Positions 6,900-15,042 of a DNA stretch of 39,168 nt are shown piece after piece (the first letter of the stretch is position 1; every line of letters begins with the position of its first letter). The stretch is taken from assembly GCA_013360685.1 (NCBI GenBank), contig JABWBD010000019.1, forward strand, positions 1-39,168, written 5' to 3'. This DNA is from Pirellulales bacterium. Its GTDB lineage: Bacteria; Planctomycetota; Planctomycetia; Pirellulales; Thermoguttaceae. A program made the position numbers and the translations under genes. The notes under the pieces are model-generated. The model did no database searches. It saw only the letters and a program-made list of their open reading frames with translations, and was not told where the DNA came from.

Positions 6900-7854
6900 C
6901 AGCGGAGGCTATGAAGGCATCGTCATCCTGGGCATGCCGCGAAGCGGCACCACCTTGCTGCGGCGCCTGATCGGGGCCCATCCGGCGATCCACTCCCCTC
7001 CGGAGACCAACCTGCTCAGTGCCGCCGCCCGTTTTCTGCATGAGGAGCCTTTCGCGGGGGGCCTGGCGGTGGGTGTGCTGCCGGGGCTGGCCTTCTCCGG
7101 CTACGACGAGGAAACGGTTCTCCAGCGGCTTCGAGAGTTCGTGTTTTCCTTTCACCGGGAGCTGCGCGATCAGGCCGGCAAACGGCTCTGGGCCGAGAAG
7201 ACGGCGTTCGACTCGTTCCACGTCGAGGCGATCGCCCGGCTGTGCGGGCCGTCGTGCCGCTACATCTGCCTGTTCCGCCACGGCTTCGACGTGGTCTGCT
7301 CGCTGAAGGACCTGTGCGACGAAATGGAAATCGTCATGGACGATCTTCATCCCTACGTCCGGCGCTGCGCCTGCCCCTTTGAGGCGTTTGCGCATGCGTG
7401 GTGCGATGTCAGCCGGCGGCTGCACGACTTTGCAGCGGAGCGTCCCGACCTTTGCACACGTCTCCGCTACGAGGACCTGGTCCAGGATCCCCACGAGCAC
7501 CTGACGAGGATCTTGGATTTCCTCGGCGTGCCGACCTCGGTCGACCGCCTGATCGCCGAGGCGATGGGTGGAAAAGACGCGATCGGCCTGGGCGACTGGA
7601 AGACCTACCGGTCGACGAAGATCCACTCGGAGAGCGTCGGGCGCTGGCAGAAGCTTTCGCCACAGACGTTGAACCGGCTGGCAGGCATCATGAATTCCAC
7701 GCTTCCCCGGCTCGGTTACGACCCGGTTCCACTTCGCCCCGAAGTTTCCCGCGAAGCGGCCCGCCGGCAGCACCAGGTCAAGCAGATGGTAGCCAACATC
7801 GCCGCTGTGAGGGTCGAGGAGCGTCCCGTGGGCCAACCCGTGCCTGTTCCGTGA
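6889..7854 (+). CDS. Sulfotransferase (PAPS-dependent)
   Basis: 321 residues. The 5'-phosphosulfate loop is GMPRSGTTLL (PRSGTT at 17-22) and the 3'-phosphate site is FRHGFDVVCSLKD (Arg130, Ser138). A C-terminal RYEDLVQDPHEHLTRILDFL is typical of the bacterial sulfotransferase_3 type. No signal peptide, so it acts in the cytosol, moving sulfate from PAPS to a hydroxyl or amine. ATG 6889 lies inside the decarboxylase end; 7 bases separate it from the next gene, so it is an integral operon member. Plausible acceptors are a polymer precursor or the acyl group itself. No Dlt operon I know of carries such a gene. Confidence 0.88.
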   Translation: MGPDSGGYEGIVILGMPRSGTTLLRRLIGAHPAIHSPPETNLLSAAARFLHEEPFAGGLAVGVLPGLAFSGYDEETVLQRLREFVFSFHRELRDQAGKRLWAEKTAFDSFHVEAIARLCGPSCRYICLFRHGFDVVCSLKDLCDEMEIVMDDLHPYVRRCACPFEAFAHAWCDVSRRLHDFAAERPDLCTRLRYEDLVQDPHEHLTRILDFLGVPTSVDRLIAEAMGGKDAIGLGDWKTYRSTKIHSESVGRWQKLSPQTLNRLAGIMNSTLPRLGYDPVPLRPEVSREAARRQHQVKQMVANIAAVRVEERPVGQPVPVP

Positions 7855-7861
7855 TCCGCCC

Positions 7862-8980
7862 ATGGCTACGACCGACAGTCCATTGCACGAGACTCCGCCG
7901 ATCGATGGTCGGCGGGCCTGGCGGGCCTTTGCCGAGGGAGCCCTACGGCCGTCGGTTGCGGCGAGCCTCGGCGCCGTGCTGCTGGCGGCGGTCCAGACGG
8001 CGGCACTCTGCGTGGTGATCACTCCCGATCGCGTCGGCCGGCTCAACCCGGCGCGGCTGATGAGCGACCCGATGGATTTCGACGGCTATGCCACGGTCGA
8101 GGCGCTTCGATTGCGCAAGCGAACGGACCCGCGGCCCGCGGTCGTCTATACCGGCGATTCCATTTCGATGGAATCGCTCGACAATCTTCAGAATTTCCGT
8201 CGTGAGATTTCCAAGCAAGTGGGGCAGCCGGTGGACGTCTACTTCCTGGCGACCCACGGGCAGACGCTCTGGGACACGGCAGCGCTGCTGGACCAGTTGT
8301 CGCCGCAATTCCGCGGCGCGGTGGTGATCGGCGTCGGCCCGCGGCGGCTGATGCAGTTTCCCGCGAGGCTGGCCCGCGACGTCCGCACCTGCCGGCTTGC
8401 GCTCTACTCGCCTTCCTATGCGGAGGAATGCCGCCGCGTGGACGTCCAGCCGCCTCGCTGCGACGGGCTCTACTTCCTCGATTTCGGGCCATTCTTCGTG
8501 TCCCGCCGACGGCTGGCATGGCAATGGCTCTCGGAACCCGCCGAAGCGAACATCCACCAGTACACCGAGAACTTTCCGGCCTGGACGGAGGCCGACTGGC
8601 GGCAACAGGAGCCACTGGTTCGCGAAACCCTCGACCCGGAACAACTCGATCCGATGCTGAACGTGTTGGGCCGCATCCTCGCGCGACTTCGGCAGCACGG
8701 CGGTATCGAAGCCGCGCTGGTTGAAACGCCGCGCCATCCTCGGCTCGTCAAAGCCTATGGACCGATCGAGGACCGATACAACCGGGCCATCCGCGCGTTC
8801 GCCGAGAGAGAGCGGGCAGCCTATTGGCGATCGGACGATGAAGTGGGCTTCACGGCCAACGACTTTCACGATTGGGCCCACGTCGCCGACCGCTCGGCGC
8901 GGCAGCGGTTCCAGAACGCCCTGGTGGGCCGACTGGGCGGCCTGATCCAGCCGATGGAGGCGGGTGATGTCGAACCTTGA
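7862..8980 (+). CDS. Membrane-anchored SGNH-fold acyltransferase (DltD-like)
   Basis: 372 residues: a cytosolic N-terminus with several Arg, one transmembrane helix at about 31-53 (VAASLGAVLLAAVQTAALCVVI), then an extracytoplasmic domain. The nucleophile block is VVYTGDSISMES (GDS, Ser100), and a C-terminal DWAH (Asp337, His340) supplies the DxxH pair of SGNH enzymes. DltD and AlgX/PatB-type proteins use this serine to accept an acyl group and transfer it to a polymer hydroxyl. The gene lies directly before the microprotein (14-base overlap) and MBOAT, the same trio as in Dlt systems. Similarity to DltD is by architecture and context, not by close sequence identity. Confidence 0.8.
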   Translation: MATTDSPLHETPPIDGRRAWRAFAEGALRPSVAASLGAVLLAAVQTAALCVVITPDRVGRLNPARLMSDPMDFDGYATVEALRLRKRTDPRPAVVYTGDSISMESLDNLQNFRREISKQVGQPVDVYFLATHGQTLWDTAALLDQLSPQFRGAVVIGVGPRRLMQFPARLARDVRTCRLALYSPSYAEECRRVDVQPPRCDGLYFLDFGPFFVSRRRLAWQWLSEPAEANIHQYTENFPAWTEADWRQQEPLVRETLDPEQLDPMLNVLGRILARLRQHGGIEAALVETPRHPRLVKAYGPIEDRYNRAIRAFAERERAAYWRSDDEVGFTANDFHDWAHVADRSARQRFQNALVGRLGGLIQPMEAGDVEP

Positions 8981-9107
8981 AAAGATCTGCCGTGCCGCGG
9001 GCATCGTGGTTCAGATCATCGTGATGGGCGAGTTGCTCCTGCTGGCGATCGGCACGATGTATGCCATCCAGACCAACACCCAGGTGTTCCGCTACGCGGG
9101 GTTCTAA
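8967..9107 (+). CDS. 46-residue DltX-like acyl-shuttle microprotein
   Basis: Translated directly: begins MSNLEKICRAAGIVVQIIVM and ends TNTQVFRYAGF-stop (TAA 9105-9107). A basic N-terminus precedes one hydrophobic helix (about residues 11-33), giving an N-in/C-out topology. The last six residues FRYAGF fit FxYxxF. In the Dlt pathway the transmembrane microprotein DltX ends in such a hexapeptide, and the MBOAT puts the acyl group on its tyrosine before the SGNH protein takes it (established for S. aureus and S. thermophilus). The gene overlaps the SGNH gene by 14 bases and ends 5 bases before the MBOAT. It is short enough to be missed by usual gene-calling cut-offs. Confidence 0.8.
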   Translation: MSNLEKICRAAGIVVQIIVMGELLLLAIGTMYAIQTNTQVFRYAGF

Positions 9108-9112
9108 CGGCG

Positions 9113-10306
9113 ATGAACGTCGGCATCCCATTCTGGGCAACCCTCTTCGTAGCGGTCGTGGTCTACTGGCTCCTGCCGCGCGGCCGCGACTGGTTCCTTA
9201 TCGCCGTCTCCTTCGGTTACCTGGCGAGCCTGGCCCCCTGGTCGGTCGCCGCCCTACTGGGATGGTTCCTTCTGTTCCACTGGCTTGTTCCGAAGACGCG
9301 ATCGAGCGGAAACCGCCGCCTCCTGGCAGCCCTGTGCCTGGCGGTCCTGGGCTACCTGGCGTTTTTCAAGTACATCCCGCCGCTGGCCAACGATCTGGCC
9401 GGGTACCTCGGCATGAGCCACTTCGAACTCTCGGTGGTCTTGCCGCTGGGGATTTCCTACTTCACGTTCAAGCTGATCCACTACGCCATCGAGGTCAGCC
9501 GCGGCAGCATCCCGCCCCATCCGCCACGGCTGTTCCTTTTGTACCTGCTCCTCTTCCCGATTTTCCCGGCCGGACCGATCGAGCGGTTCGACCGATTCCT
9601 GGCCAACCGGGAAACAAGCTGGCACCGGGATCTGCTGGCCGACGGGCTGACGCGGATCGTCCACGGGCTGATCAAGAAGTTCTTCTTTGCCGAGTGCATC
9701 CTGCTGCCGCTGGTCACCTGGCCCAAGCCCGACACGGCCAACCTCCTGGCGACGCTCGAATATACTTCGGTCGGCCTCGTCTGGACGCATTTGGGCGTCT
9801 GGTTCCTCTATTTCTATCTCGACTTCTCCGCCTACTCCGACCTGGCGATCGGGGCCTCGCGGCTTTTCGGCTTCCGCATCTGCGAGAACTTCAACTTCCC
9901 GCTGGTCGCCACGAACCTGGGCGATTTCTGGAAGCGATGGCACATGTCGCTGGCCCAGTGGTGCCAGGGCTACGTCTACATGCCGCTGATCGGGCTGACG
10001 CGGAACCCCTACCTCGCGGTCTACGCCGCCATGATCTCCATCGGGCTGTGGCACGCCGGCTCGCTCCACTGGCTCTGCTGGGGCGTGTACCATGCGAGCG
10101 GCCTGGTCGTATTCCAGACGTGGCTCCGCCTGAAGCGGAAGTACAAGCTCGTCGGACGCGACAACGCCCTGGCCAACGTCGCCGGACGGGTAGCGACCTG
10201 GATGTTCGTGACCGCCGGCTATGCCTTCCTGGTCACGCAGTCGGCAGGGATCTGGTCCGCGGTCCGTCTGCTGGCCAAGCTGGTGGGCCTGAATCTGCCG
10301 GCGTGA
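9113..10306 (+). CDS. MBOAT family O-acyltransferase (DltB/AlgI-like)
   Basis: 397 residues, polytopic, with about ten hydrophobic helices. MBOAT signatures in order: PLGISYFTFK (111-120), FPIFPAGPIERF (148-159), YLDFSAYSDLAIG (235-247), GDFWKRWHMSL (270-280) and GLWHAGS (311-317) with the conserved catalytic histidine His314. It should take an acyl group from the cytosolic carrier-protein thioester and transfer it across the membrane, here most likely to Tyr44 of the microprotein encoded just upstream. The protein ends in LVGLNLPA and has no FxYxxF tail of its own, which fits the presence of a separate shuttle peptide. It is convergent with the next gene, with only 8 bases between. Confidence 0.92.
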   Translation: MNVGIPFWATLFVAVVVYWLLPRGRDWFLIAVSFGYLASLAPWSVAALLGWFLLFHWLVPKTRSSGNRRLLAALCLAVLGYLAFFKYIPPLANDLAGYLGMSHFELSVVLPLGISYFTFKLIHYAIEVSRGSIPPHPPRLFLLYLLLFPIFPAGPIERFDRFLANRETSWHRDLLADGLTRIVHGLIKKFFFAECILLPLVTWPKPDTANLLATLEYTSVGLVWTHLGVWFLYFYLDFSAYSDLAIGASRLFGFRICENFNFPLVATNLGDFWKRWHMSLAQWCQGYVYMPLIGLTRNPYLAVYAAMISIGLWHAGSLHWLCWGVYHASGLVVFQTWLRLKRKYKLVGRDNALANVAGRVATWMFVTAGYAFLVTQSAGIWSAVRLLAKLVGLNLPA

Positions 10307-10314
10307 GTGGATCC

Positions 10315-11370
10315 TCAGTCGGGCTTCGGACTTTGGCTTGCCAACGCGACAACGACGCCATCAAGTCCTCGAACCACGCGGGCCAGCCGTAAGAAATCGA
10401 TCTTGTCCACGGTGTCTTCGGGTTCGTGGTAATGGGGATACCGAAACATGGCCGTGTCGGTGACCATTAAGGCTGGATAGCCCTCTTGCCAGAACGACCA
10501 TTGGTCCGAGAAACCGACGCCTGGAACCGCCTCCGGAAAAGCGCCGCCCTCGGATGGGAACTGCTCGTGCTTCCGAAACGCAGCCAGCGCCTCCTCGACC
10601 AGCCTGGCCGAGCGGAGATTGCCCACAAAGCCGATGAAGTTGCCGGTCGAGGGATACACAAGATTGAAAAGCGGCGGATACTTCTGGCTGCCCGGTCGGT
10701 CGTCGAAATAGCCGATGGTCTCCAGGCTCAGCATTGCCGTCACCTTCTCGCCTCGCTTGCGGCACTCCTTGGCGTAGACCCACGAACCCATTTGGCCGGT
10801 CTGGAAATAGGGCGGCTCCTCGTTGGCAAAGGCCACGAAGCGGAGCGTGCGATCGGCCTTCCGGTGAGCGGACCTGCGAGCCAAGGCCAGAAGGGCAGCC
10901 ACTCCGCTCCCGTTGTCGTTGGCTCCCGGTGTCCCGGTCACTGAGTCGTAGTGCGCCCCAATCACGACGATTTCCTCGGGAATGGCCGCACCCAGGATCC
11001 CCGCCTCCAAGTTGCAGCAAGCCACGCCGGAAACCTCGTACTGCTGACGTCGCACTTGGTGTCCCGTCTCTGCGAGTTCCGCTTCGATCCAATCCGCGGC
11101 CATCGCCAGTTCTTTGGGGCGGCGGCCGATGTTCCGCTCGCCAATCTCCTCGGCAAGGTGCGAGACGTCTTGCCGCAGTTCGGCGGCCAAAGCGAGCAGT
11201 GGTTCGTCGGCCACAGGCAGTACTCCTTGATAGCTCTTTCCTCGCAACTTCCGCGTATTGACCGGGGATGCGGCCGGGCGTCGATCCGCCGGTTCTTCGC
11301 CACGGGCAGAGGCGATTGCGAGCGCGGCGATCGTGAGCGAACGAAGGCAGGCGATGAGAGTCCTCTTCAT
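10315..11370 (-). CDS. Secreted M28 family zinc peptidase
   Basis: 351 residues from MKRTLIACLRSLTIAALAIA, a signal peptide ending near ASARGEEP. Metal ligands of the M28 fold: GAHYDS (His, Asp), GANDNGSG (bridging Asp), NEEP (catalytic Glu and ligand Glu), Glu in SLETIGYF and the last His in PHYHEPEDT. Members are aminopeptidases or carboxypeptidases; this one is probably exported and acts on peptides outside the cytoplasm. The start at 11370 has a good GAGGA upstream; an in-frame extension to 11580 runs into repeat-like sequence and is rejected. Monocistronic, facing the MBOAT end. Confidence 0.88.
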   Translation of the reverse strand: MKRTLIACLRSLTIAALAIASARGEEPADRRPAASPVNTRKLRGKSYQGVLPVADEPLLALAAELRQDVSHLAEEIGERNIGRRPKELAMAADWIEAELAETGHQVRRQQYEVSGVACCNLEAGILGAAIPEEIVVIGAHYDSVTGTPGANDNGSGVAALLALARRSAHRKADRTLRFVAFANEEPPYFQTGQMGSWVYAKECRKRGEKVTAMLSLETIGYFDDRPGSQKYPPLFNLVYPSTGNFIGFVGNLRSARLVEEALAAFRKHEQFPSEGGAFPEAVPGVGFSDQWSFWQEGYPALMVTDTAMFRYPHYHEPEDTVDKIDFLRLARVVRGLDGVVVALASQSPKPD

Positions 11371-11609
11371 CGAGTGTTCCTCGCTGGCAGTCGAAGGGGC
11401 CTCAGAAAACCAATTCATTGAAGCCTGTGACACCGAAGGCTGCAATACGTCGAGTGGTGAAACAACAACGAGAGGCACCGCAGACGCGAGAGACGGACGG
11501 AGGAATGTCGCAGAAAGTGAGCCGCGGGTGCGCGGACCGGCGGGAGCTCGGGCGAGCGCCAAGTGCGGAAAAAGAAACAACCACCCGCCGGAACTTCATT
11601 TGGACATCG

Positions 11610-11696
11610 TTTAACCGCAGGGCCAACGGCCCGCGCGGGGCGCAACTGGAGGCCACGTTGGCAAATCACGCGCGGGCCGATGGCCCTGCGGTTAAA
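11610..11696. repeat. BIME-like element: two 26-bp palindromic units in opposite orientation
   Basis: 11610-11635 and 11671-11696 are reverse complements at 25 of 26 positions and begin with TTTAACCGCAGGGCCA. Each arm also folds on itself (GGGCC-3nt-GGCCC). Two REP-like units, head to head with a 35-bp spacer, match the layout of bacterial interspersed mosaic elements. I recall similar units as frequent in planctomycete genomes, but copy number here is unknown. Confidence 0.75.
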
Positions 11697-12036
11697 CGAC
11701 CGCGCGGAACGTTTGACGTTTTGGCGGGCGGTTGAAAAGAAAACCCGCCGGGGACGATTCGACGTCCAGGGCGGGCAACCATTCATGCCGTTAGGCGTGC
11801 TACGCCCGCGTGACCGCGGTCAGCGGGTGATGCTCGGTCTCAGATTGTGTGGCTCCGGCTGAAGAGACGTAACGGCCGGAGCAAGCGGAAAGGACTGTTT
11901 TGAATGCGTACCTCCTTTGGTTCGTGCCGGAGATCAGCCTCATCAAGTCTGATAAAAGGATACGCAGTCGTGCCGGAGACGGCAAGCCCATTCGTCAAAA
12001 GACCGGAATAACGCTGCAGGAGGGGGTGGTCCAACG

Positions 12037-12157
12037 AGGCTCTTCCGTTTCTTGGGTGTAGGACGGCCTTCCCAGGCCGTCTTTTTTCCCGCGATCTCGA
12101 CGGCCTGGGAAGGCCGTCCTACAGAAAACAGCCTGGCACCCAAAAACGGAAGAGCCT
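12037..12157. repeat. Nested inverted repeat, about 120 bp
   Basis: An inner exact 23-bp inverted repeat (12059-12081 with 12099-12121, containing GGACGGCCTTCCCAGGCCGTC-type sequence) is nested in an outer one (12037-12058 with 12137-12157, beginning AGGCTCTTCCGTTT; one indel). The whole could extrude as a long cruciform. It lies 36 bases past the SNF2 stop. Confidence 0.85.
12062..12087 (+). terminator. Intrinsic-terminator-like hairpin, plus strand
   Basis: GACGGCCT-TCCC-AGGCCGTC (12062-12081) is followed at once by six T (12082-12087), a textbook Rho-independent layout. There is no plus-strand gene upstream, since both flanking genes are on the minus strand. It would stop antisense transcription into the SNF2 3' end, or it is simply part of the repeat. 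Confidence 0.55.
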
Positions 12158-12192
12158 CCAACGGTCTTTCCATGGGCCTGGATTGCGACAGC

Positions 12193-14826
12193 TCACGCGG
12201 CCCGGCGCTCGTCCAACCGGAATAGCCGCAAAAGCTCATTCCGGTCCAGATCCTTGAATCCTCCCTCGTCCGCTGCGATGACCTCGTCCGCCAGGGTTTG
12301 TTTCACTTCCTGCCGGTGGAGGATCTTCTCTTCAATGGTGCCCTGGGAAATGAGCCGGTACACCGTCACGGGCTTTGTTTGGCCGATGCGGTAGGCCCGG
12401 TCCTGGGCCTGATGGTCGTTCGCCGGGTTCCAGTCGTGATCGTAGAAGATCACCGTGTCCGCTCCCGTCAAGTTCAAGCCCGTCCCGCCCGCTCGCGTGC
12501 TGATGAGGAAACAGGCAATGGCCCGATCGTCGTTGAACTGCCGGACCAGATCGGGACGAAGCGGCGGAGGAGTGTCGCCGTCGAGTCGGAGAAAGGCGTG
12601 CCTCCACTGACGGAAAAATCCTTCGATGATGTCAAGCATCCGGGTGCTTTGGGAGAACAACAGAACACGGTGCTCCCCATCGACGATTTCCTCCATGAGC
12701 TCCTTCAGGCACTGGAGTTTTCCCGAGTCGCCGCAATTCACCGCTCCGCCCCGGTACAGTTCCTTGGCAAGGGCCGGATGATTGCAAATCGCGCGGAGGG
12801 TGGTGTATACCTTCAGGATCAACATCTTGGCACGCGGCACGCCTTTGGCTTCGACCTCCTCGAATACGCGCCGGTAGTCGGCGCTGGCCAGAACGTGTTG
12901 GTAGAGATCCACCTGGAGATCGGACAACTCGACCTTCTGGTCCACCACGATCTTCGGCGGCAGGTCTTTTGCCACGTTTTCCTTCAGCCGCCGCAGGACA
13001 AAGGGACGGATGCGGTCCTTCAAACTGTCGGGGCCTTGCTGCACCGCATCCCAATCGACCTCGTCGTAACGCCCGTACTTGTCGCGGAAGCCCCTGTGCG
13101 TGCCCAGGAAGCCGGGCATGGCGAAGTCGAACAAGGACCAGAGTTCTTCGAGCCTGTTTTGAATGGGAGTGCCGGTCAGCGCCAGCTTGTGCTGCGCCGG
13201 GATCGCCTTGATGGCCTTGGTTCTCTTGGCGCTGGGATTCTTGATGTTATGGCCTTCGTCCACGATGACGTACAACCAGGGAATCCGGGCCAGACGCTTG
13301 TGGTCGCGGCGCGCAATGTCGTAACTGGTGACAACCAGCGGACCGGAGAGGCTCTGCGGGGGCCGCTTCAGCCGCCGCCGGATGCTCTGCTGGTGGGCCG
13401 CCCGATTGCTGCCCGTGTAAAGGATGACCGGGCAGTCGGTGAAGAACTTCTCGGCTTCGGATTGCCAGTTGCTCACCACCGAGGTGGGGCAGATGATCAG
13501 CGAGGGGAGGTTCCCCCGGCCCTGCTCCTTGGCTCTTTGGAGGATGGCGAGCGTCTGAAGCGTCTTGCCCAATCCCATGTCGTCCGCCAGGATGCCGCCG
13601 AGTCCGAACCGATGAAGGAAGGCCAGCCAGTTGAAGCCTTGTTTCTGGTAAGGGCGAAGCGTGATTCCCGGCCGAAGCGTTGCGGGCAGCGGCACGTCGC
13701 CGATCCGGTCGAGATCGGCAAGTTGCGCCAGGAATTCCTCGTAGGGCGCCGATCGCTCGAGCCAACCCAGCGGGGAGAAGGCTTCGATAACCTCTTCCCT
13801 CTGGTGCACGCGGAATGCGTAGCCCTCCTCGCCGGGTTGGAGGCCGAGGCGTTTGACGACCGCCTCGATCCGATTGCAGGCTTCCTGGTCCACCTTGATC
13901 CAGGCGTTCTCGCGCCGAATCCAGGGCTCGCGCCTGGCCAACGCCTGCAAGTGGTCGGCGTGGGTGAGTTCGAACCGGCCGTAGTTGTATACGGGCATGA
14001 TTTCCAGGCCGGACCGGCCGTCGCTCTCAACCACCTGGAGGCGGAACTCGACGTCGGCCGGACTGTCGACGATCCGATGGAACTCCTTGACGGCATGGGA
14101 GAGGCACACCGTCCACGACGACGTGAACCGCTCTTGCTCCAGGAGCGTGTGCAACGTCTCAGGAATCCGAAAACCTTCGATAGAGGAAAGCCTACCGATA
14201 CGGCCGCGGAGCTCGCGATATGCCTGCCGGTGCTCCTCGAGGCGCGGAAGATCGATGTCGATCCATCCCTCGGGGATCCGCCGGCAGCCGCTTTGGCGCT
14301 GCAAGAGTGCCAAGTCTTCAGGCGTCAACACATGCTCGCGGCGATTTTTCCCAAACAAGACGAGTCTGGGAGACACCTGGATCGAGTTCCGGTCGCCATC
14401 GACGGTGACACGGTTCTCATGACCTGCCCCAAAGACGGTCAGGGATTCCAGCGAGTCGTTCTCTACCCTCGGCATCACCTCCTGGACGTCCGTTTGCGTC
14501 CCGGTCGCCTGATGGCAGACGGGGATTCCCAGGCGTGCCAGACCGGCAAGATTCTCAGCCGCCTTGCGCTTCGGAAGGCGGATCGGGCCCTGGCGAAGGA
14601 TGGAGAGACTTCTCGGGTCGGCAGCTACCGAGTAGCCCAGGATCCGCTGGCGGCGGACGTTCCGCACCAGCGCCGGATCGACTTCACGCCCGGCGACCAG
14701 GCAGACGGGTGTAAGGGTAATCGTGCCGTCCGGTTGCTCCTCGCTGCGGACCTGGACGACCAGCTTCTTGGGGCGAAGCGAGGAGAGGAGCCGTCCGAGA
14801 ATTCCCGCTGACTTCCATTGCGTCAT
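12193..14826 (-). CDS. SNF2/Rad54 family helicase-like ATPase
   Basis: 877 residues. The N-terminal 370 or so have no recognised domain. The ATPase follows: TLRPYQKQGFNWLAFL (motif Q region), GGILADDMGLGKTLQTL (Walker A, about 415-425), VIVDEGHNIKNP (motif II, about 520), LTGTPIQNRLEELWSL (III), and in the second lobe LLFSQSTRMLDII, STRAGGTGLNLTGAD (V) and QDRAYRIGQTKPV (VI, about 810). All motifs are intact. Bacterial SNF2 proteins act as nucleic-acid translocases, for example RapA-like recycling of RNA polymerase; the exact role here is unknown. ATG 14826 is chosen because the long upstream extension to 15033 is low-complexity. Confidence 0.92.
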   Translation of the reverse strand: MTQWKSAGILGRLLSSLRPKKLVVQVRSEEQPDGTITLTPVCLVAGREVDPALVRNVRRQRILGYSVAADPRSLSILRQGPIRLPKRKAAENLAGLARLGIPVCHQATGTQTDVQEVMPRVENDSLESLTVFGAGHENRVTVDGDRNSIQVSPRLVLFGKNRREHVLTPEDLALLQRQSGCRRIPEGWIDIDLPRLEEHRQAYRELRGRIGRLSSIEGFRIPETLHTLLEQERFTSSWTVCLSHAVKEFHRIVDSPADVEFRLQVVESDGRSGLEIMPVYNYGRFELTHADHLQALARREPWIRRENAWIKVDQEACNRIEAVVKRLGLQPGEEGYAFRVHQREEVIEAFSPLGWLERSAPYEEFLAQLADLDRIGDVPLPATLRPGITLRPYQKQGFNWLAFLHRFGLGGILADDMGLGKTLQTLAILQRAKEQGRGNLPSLIICPTSVVSNWQSEAEKFFTDCPVILYTGSNRAAHQQSIRRRLKRPPQSLSGPLVVTSYDIARRDHKRLARIPWLYVIVDEGHNIKNPSAKRTKAIKAIPAQHKLALTGTPIQNRLEELWSLFDFAMPGFLGTHRGFRDKYGRYDEVDWDAVQQGPDSLKDRIRPFVLRRLKENVAKDLPPKIVVDQKVELSDLQVDLYQHVLASADYRRVFEEVEAKGVPRAKMLILKVYTTLRAICNHPALAKELYRGGAVNCGDSGKLQCLKELMEEIVDGEHRVLLFSQSTRMLDIIEGFFRQWRHAFLRLDGDTPPPLRPDLVRQFNDDRAIACFLISTRAGGTGLNLTGADTVIFYDHDWNPANDHQAQDRAYRIGQTKPVTVYRLISQGTIEEKILHRQEVKQTLADEVIAADEGGFKDLDRNELLRLFRLDERRAA

Positions 14827-15042
14827 CGCTGATCCGTCAGAGTGTCCGCTCTCCCTGGCCGCAAAACCGTCAAATCCGGGCGATCTTCCCAATACGCCGG
14901 AGGGTCGCCTTCCCTGTTCATCGGCTGAAATGGATGCCTTGCCAGCGACAACCGGCCGAATCCCGCGCGGACGGGCCGCGACACTCGGGGTGGCGTAGAG
15001 TGTCCGTGTCCTGCCGGATCGCCGGCCTGGCACGCAGGGAGC

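Larger units (their letters stand above)
11371..12192. other. 822-bp repeat-rich intergenic region between M28 and SNF2 genes
   Basis: Holds two palindromic elements (11610-11696 and 12037-12157) described separately. On the minus strand, AAAGGAGGT at 11910-11918 is a strong ribosome-binding-like sequence, but what follows is a short ORF without ATG/GTG/TTG at the right distance, so no gene is called. Possible M28 promoter elements near 11400-11480 were not convincing. Confidence 0.6.

Noticed and set aside
11800-11991. Small minus-strand ORF behind a strong AAAGGAGGT
   Set aside because: No usable start codon at proper distance and no recognisable product.
12298-14811. 837-codon open frame opposite the SNF2 gene
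   Set aside because: Antisense shadow caused by high GC; its translation has no family pattern, while the minus strand has all SNF2 motifs.
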